From Bactericera cockerelli (taxonomy: Eukaryota; Arthropoda; Insecta; Hemiptera; Triozidae), in assembly GCA_024516035.1 (NCBI GenBank), contig JAMCCL010000150.1, positions 1 through 64,000 on the forward strand: 64,000 nucleotides of DNA. Direction: 5' to 3'. Of the stretch, positions 62,238 through 64,000 are shown one piece after another (the stretch's first letter is position 1; every line of letters starts with the position of its first letter). The position numbers and the translations under genes were made by a program. Below the pieces are notes generated by a model. The model worked only from the letters and a program-made list of their open reading frames with translations, had not been told where the DNA came from and made no database searches.

Positions 62238-62450
62238 TCATTCCAAGAAAAATGCGTTTCGGTGCCAATAAAGATAAACAATGGACTTAACCTATAAAAG
62301 AACTGGAAGCAAGAATTTTCTACTTCCATTTTGGTTAACTTTGGAGGAGGAAATTTTTCCTCTTCCAAAAGAAAAATGACTTGCTTCCAGTTTGGTTCGT
62401 TTTATTCCCGTTTGGTAAACTTTAGTTGGAAAGAAAAATACTGCTACTCT
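62238..62450 (+). repeat. repeat D copy 2
   Basis: Parallel to 33297-33510 over about 200 bp (AAAAATGCGTTTCGGTGCC, CCTCTTCCAAAAGAAAAATG). Confidence 0.75.
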
Positions 62451-62454
62451 ATTC

Positions 62455-62760
62455 ATAATATGGAAGTCACCGTGGCAGAGTGAGTTAGCGCGCTGGGCAT
62501 TGCACTCACGGTGACCTGGGTTCGATCCCCAGCGGGGCAGGATTTTTTCTGCCCTGTTCTTGGGTGTCCGGGGTCCACTCATACCTCGTGAGGAAAAATG
62601 AGTAGCTGCTTTAATGTGAGCAGCGACCAGTGGCGGAATTATAGGCAAAAATAAGATATTGGGACATTGAGATAATACGGGAAAGTTATATATTAATGAT
62701 ATGAAAAAGTCCTATAAGTCTGCGCTACCCACTAAAATTGTGATATAATAACACAAAGAA
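62455..62760 (+). repeat. tRNA-headed SINE family 1, copy 4
   Basis: Box A GTGGCAGAGTGAGTTAGCGC, box B GGGTTCGATCCCC, then GGGGTCCACTCATACCTCG and GCGACCAGTGGCGGAATTAT. It ends about 45 bp before odorant receptor exon 3. Confidence 0.88.
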
Positions 62761-63474
62761 ACACATTTATTTATTTATTTATTCATAATATGTTTGGATT
62801 CCTCAGTTGAAAATCTTCTTCAGTGCCATCGTCATCCCCTTCGTTGTGGTGAACTACACCTGCTTCTCCCTGGCTATCTACCAGCTAGCAGTCAACCCCT
62901 CCGGCCTGTCCACTCTCCGCTTCATCTGCTTTCTCTGCGAGTTCCTGGTACTTACCATCGAATACTTTATCATCAGGTACACTTGGGACACAGAACACAT
63001 GTGTCTTTTTTTTTAAGCTTTATTAGGAGGACAAACAGGCAACAGTATAAAATTAAGAAAAGAAAGGAAAAAAAAAACAAACAAATGACAAAAACCCAAC
63101 CCTTTTTAATTTCTTGTCTTCATATAGTGCTCTCAGAAATCAGTTCTTAGGCCTTAATATTAATAGCATAAGACAGGTTTTAGATATTAAAAATAAAAAA
63201 AAAACAGTTAAATTCTATTTGTAACTATGTAAGTGGAGCACTGAAAATTAGAGCATTTATTTTACAAGAATAAATAATTAGTTTATATCATTTATTTAGT
63301 TACCATCAATTTATTTCACCATTGTAGGTAATCCAGGAAACAAGAAAATTATTTATTTATTTATTTTTTAATGCAAGAAGTTGTTTAGCATGTATTTTTT
63401 CAGTTGAGAGTACTCATTAATTTTGTAGTTTTTAGTAGACATTTTTTCCCCTTAAACAAAAAACAGTCTCGGAA

Positions 63475-63780
63475 CCATCTCCGAGATCTAGGAACGAGAT
63501 TGTATCGTCCTGTCTCGGATCCCAAAAAATGATATCGGAGACACCTAGGAGACCATTCGGAGACTGCTCCGGGACAGTCTACGTCCGCACCGTAGCGTCG
63601 ATTGCTGGTGCTCGAGATTGCTCCAAGATCGGTCTCGGGAACTGTCTCCGAGATCATTCTCGGGGACCGTCTCCGAGCCTTCTCGGAACCGTCTCCGAGA
63701 ACATTCTCGGGGACTGTCTCCGAGCCTTCTCGGAACCGTCTCCGAGAACATTCTCGGGGACTGTCTCTTCTAGACCACAG
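63475..63780. repeat. palindromic 47-bp tandem repeat
   Basis: Two and a half units beginning TCTCCGAGAACATTCTCGGG, each with nested GAGAA/TTCTC inverted pairs, are preceded by diverged copies. It lies in the last visible intron of the receptor. Confidence 0.85.
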
Positions 63781-63963
63781 ACCGTTTTAAATACCCTGGG
63801 AATTTTAGCTGTAAAACCACCTAAAAATAATACGATACATTTTTATAATAGAACATTTTTTTTATTGTGAAATTTAAAATAAAATAATTAAGAACAAAAC
63901 AAAAATAAAAGAAGAATACACCTTAAAGAATGAAAAATCCCAATAAGAGACTAGAAACAATTG

Positions 63964-64000
63964 GAATAAAGAGATTGCCATAGGCAATAACCCCGCCCTT
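63964..64000 (+). repeat. repeat B copy 9, cut by window edge
   Basis: AGAGATTGCCATAGGCAATA followed by ACCCCGCCCTT at the last base. The 5' part is degenerate. Confidence 0.7.

Larger units (their letters stand above)
58885..62976 (+). pseudogene. odorant receptor (7tm_6), in-frame stop, 3' end outside window
   Basis: Exons at about 59044-59716, 60958-61217 and 62807-62976 have matching phases (1, 0, 2); further exons lie beyond the window. Insect ORs form ligand-gated cation channels with Orco (family knowledge). Exon 1 has several membrane segments and the OR-typical FPGIDETESWYFEIILGTQ. Exon 2 ends EWQIVRHIVQNHQKLILFQE, and exon 3 starts LKIFFSAIVIPFVVVNYTCF, both usual 7tm_6 features. 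Exon 2 carries a TAG at 61035-61037 in the only frame compatible with both neighbours. The first in-frame ATG is 59044, but the frame is open back to a TGA at 58885, so an upstream exon is possible. It is a pseudogene or null allele unless the stop is a sequence error. Confidence 0.8.

Overview
The window is insect genomic DNA. It holds an odorant-receptor (7tm_6) gene, which only insects have, together with spliced eukaryotic genes, an errantivirus, non-LTR and DNA transposons, and at least eight SINE-like families. The sequence is AT-rich and dominated by repeats. The order of insect cannot be read from it.

Five host loci are supported by exons whose phases join. (1) UMPS, bifunctional UMP synthase, on the minus strand from 12416 to beyond position 1. 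(2) zuc/PLD6, the mitochondrial phospholipase-D-like nuclease of piRNA biogenesis, on the plus strand at 14416-18440. (3) A secreted astacin-type metalloprotease, minus, 35844-19937. (4) DRC7 of the axonemal nexin-dynein regulatory complex, plus, 40343-57841, 11 exons and 1119 codons. (5) An odorant-receptor-like gene, plus, from about 58885 to beyond the right edge, with an in-frame stop in its second exon. UMPS and zuc diverge, zuc and the astacin gene converge, the astacin gene and DRC7 diverge, and DRC7 is followed head-to-tail by the receptor.

Nearly everything else is mobile DNA. An errantivirus with two identical 230-bp LTRs, open gag and pol and a frameshifted env sits at a TATATA target. 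The target lies inside an older short repeat, in the UMPS intron that splits the decarboxylase catalytic motif. The largest astacin intron carries a CR1/L2-type LINE whose ORF1 has an SGNH hydrolase domain. There are also two decayed Tc1-like elements (one nested in another inverted-repeat element), hAT-, piggyBac- and Harbinger-type MITEs, Helitron-like elements, 5S-rRNA-headed SINEs and several tRNA-headed SINEs.

The most unusual signal is in DRC7, where tandem duplication has repeatedly copied splice sites. Exon 2 continues into about 14 degenerate 31-bp copies of its own end plus donor. The exon 4 end plus donor occurs three times, interleaved with a SINE head. Exon 6 continues into about 37 copies of a 33-bp (11-codon) unit, nearly all carrying a GT donor in the same phase, and the reading frame stays open across the first seven. 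A 413-bp duplication ends at the exon 10 acceptor. Separately, a short repeat family (repeat B) lies within about 100 bp of an exon edge in eight of its nine copies.
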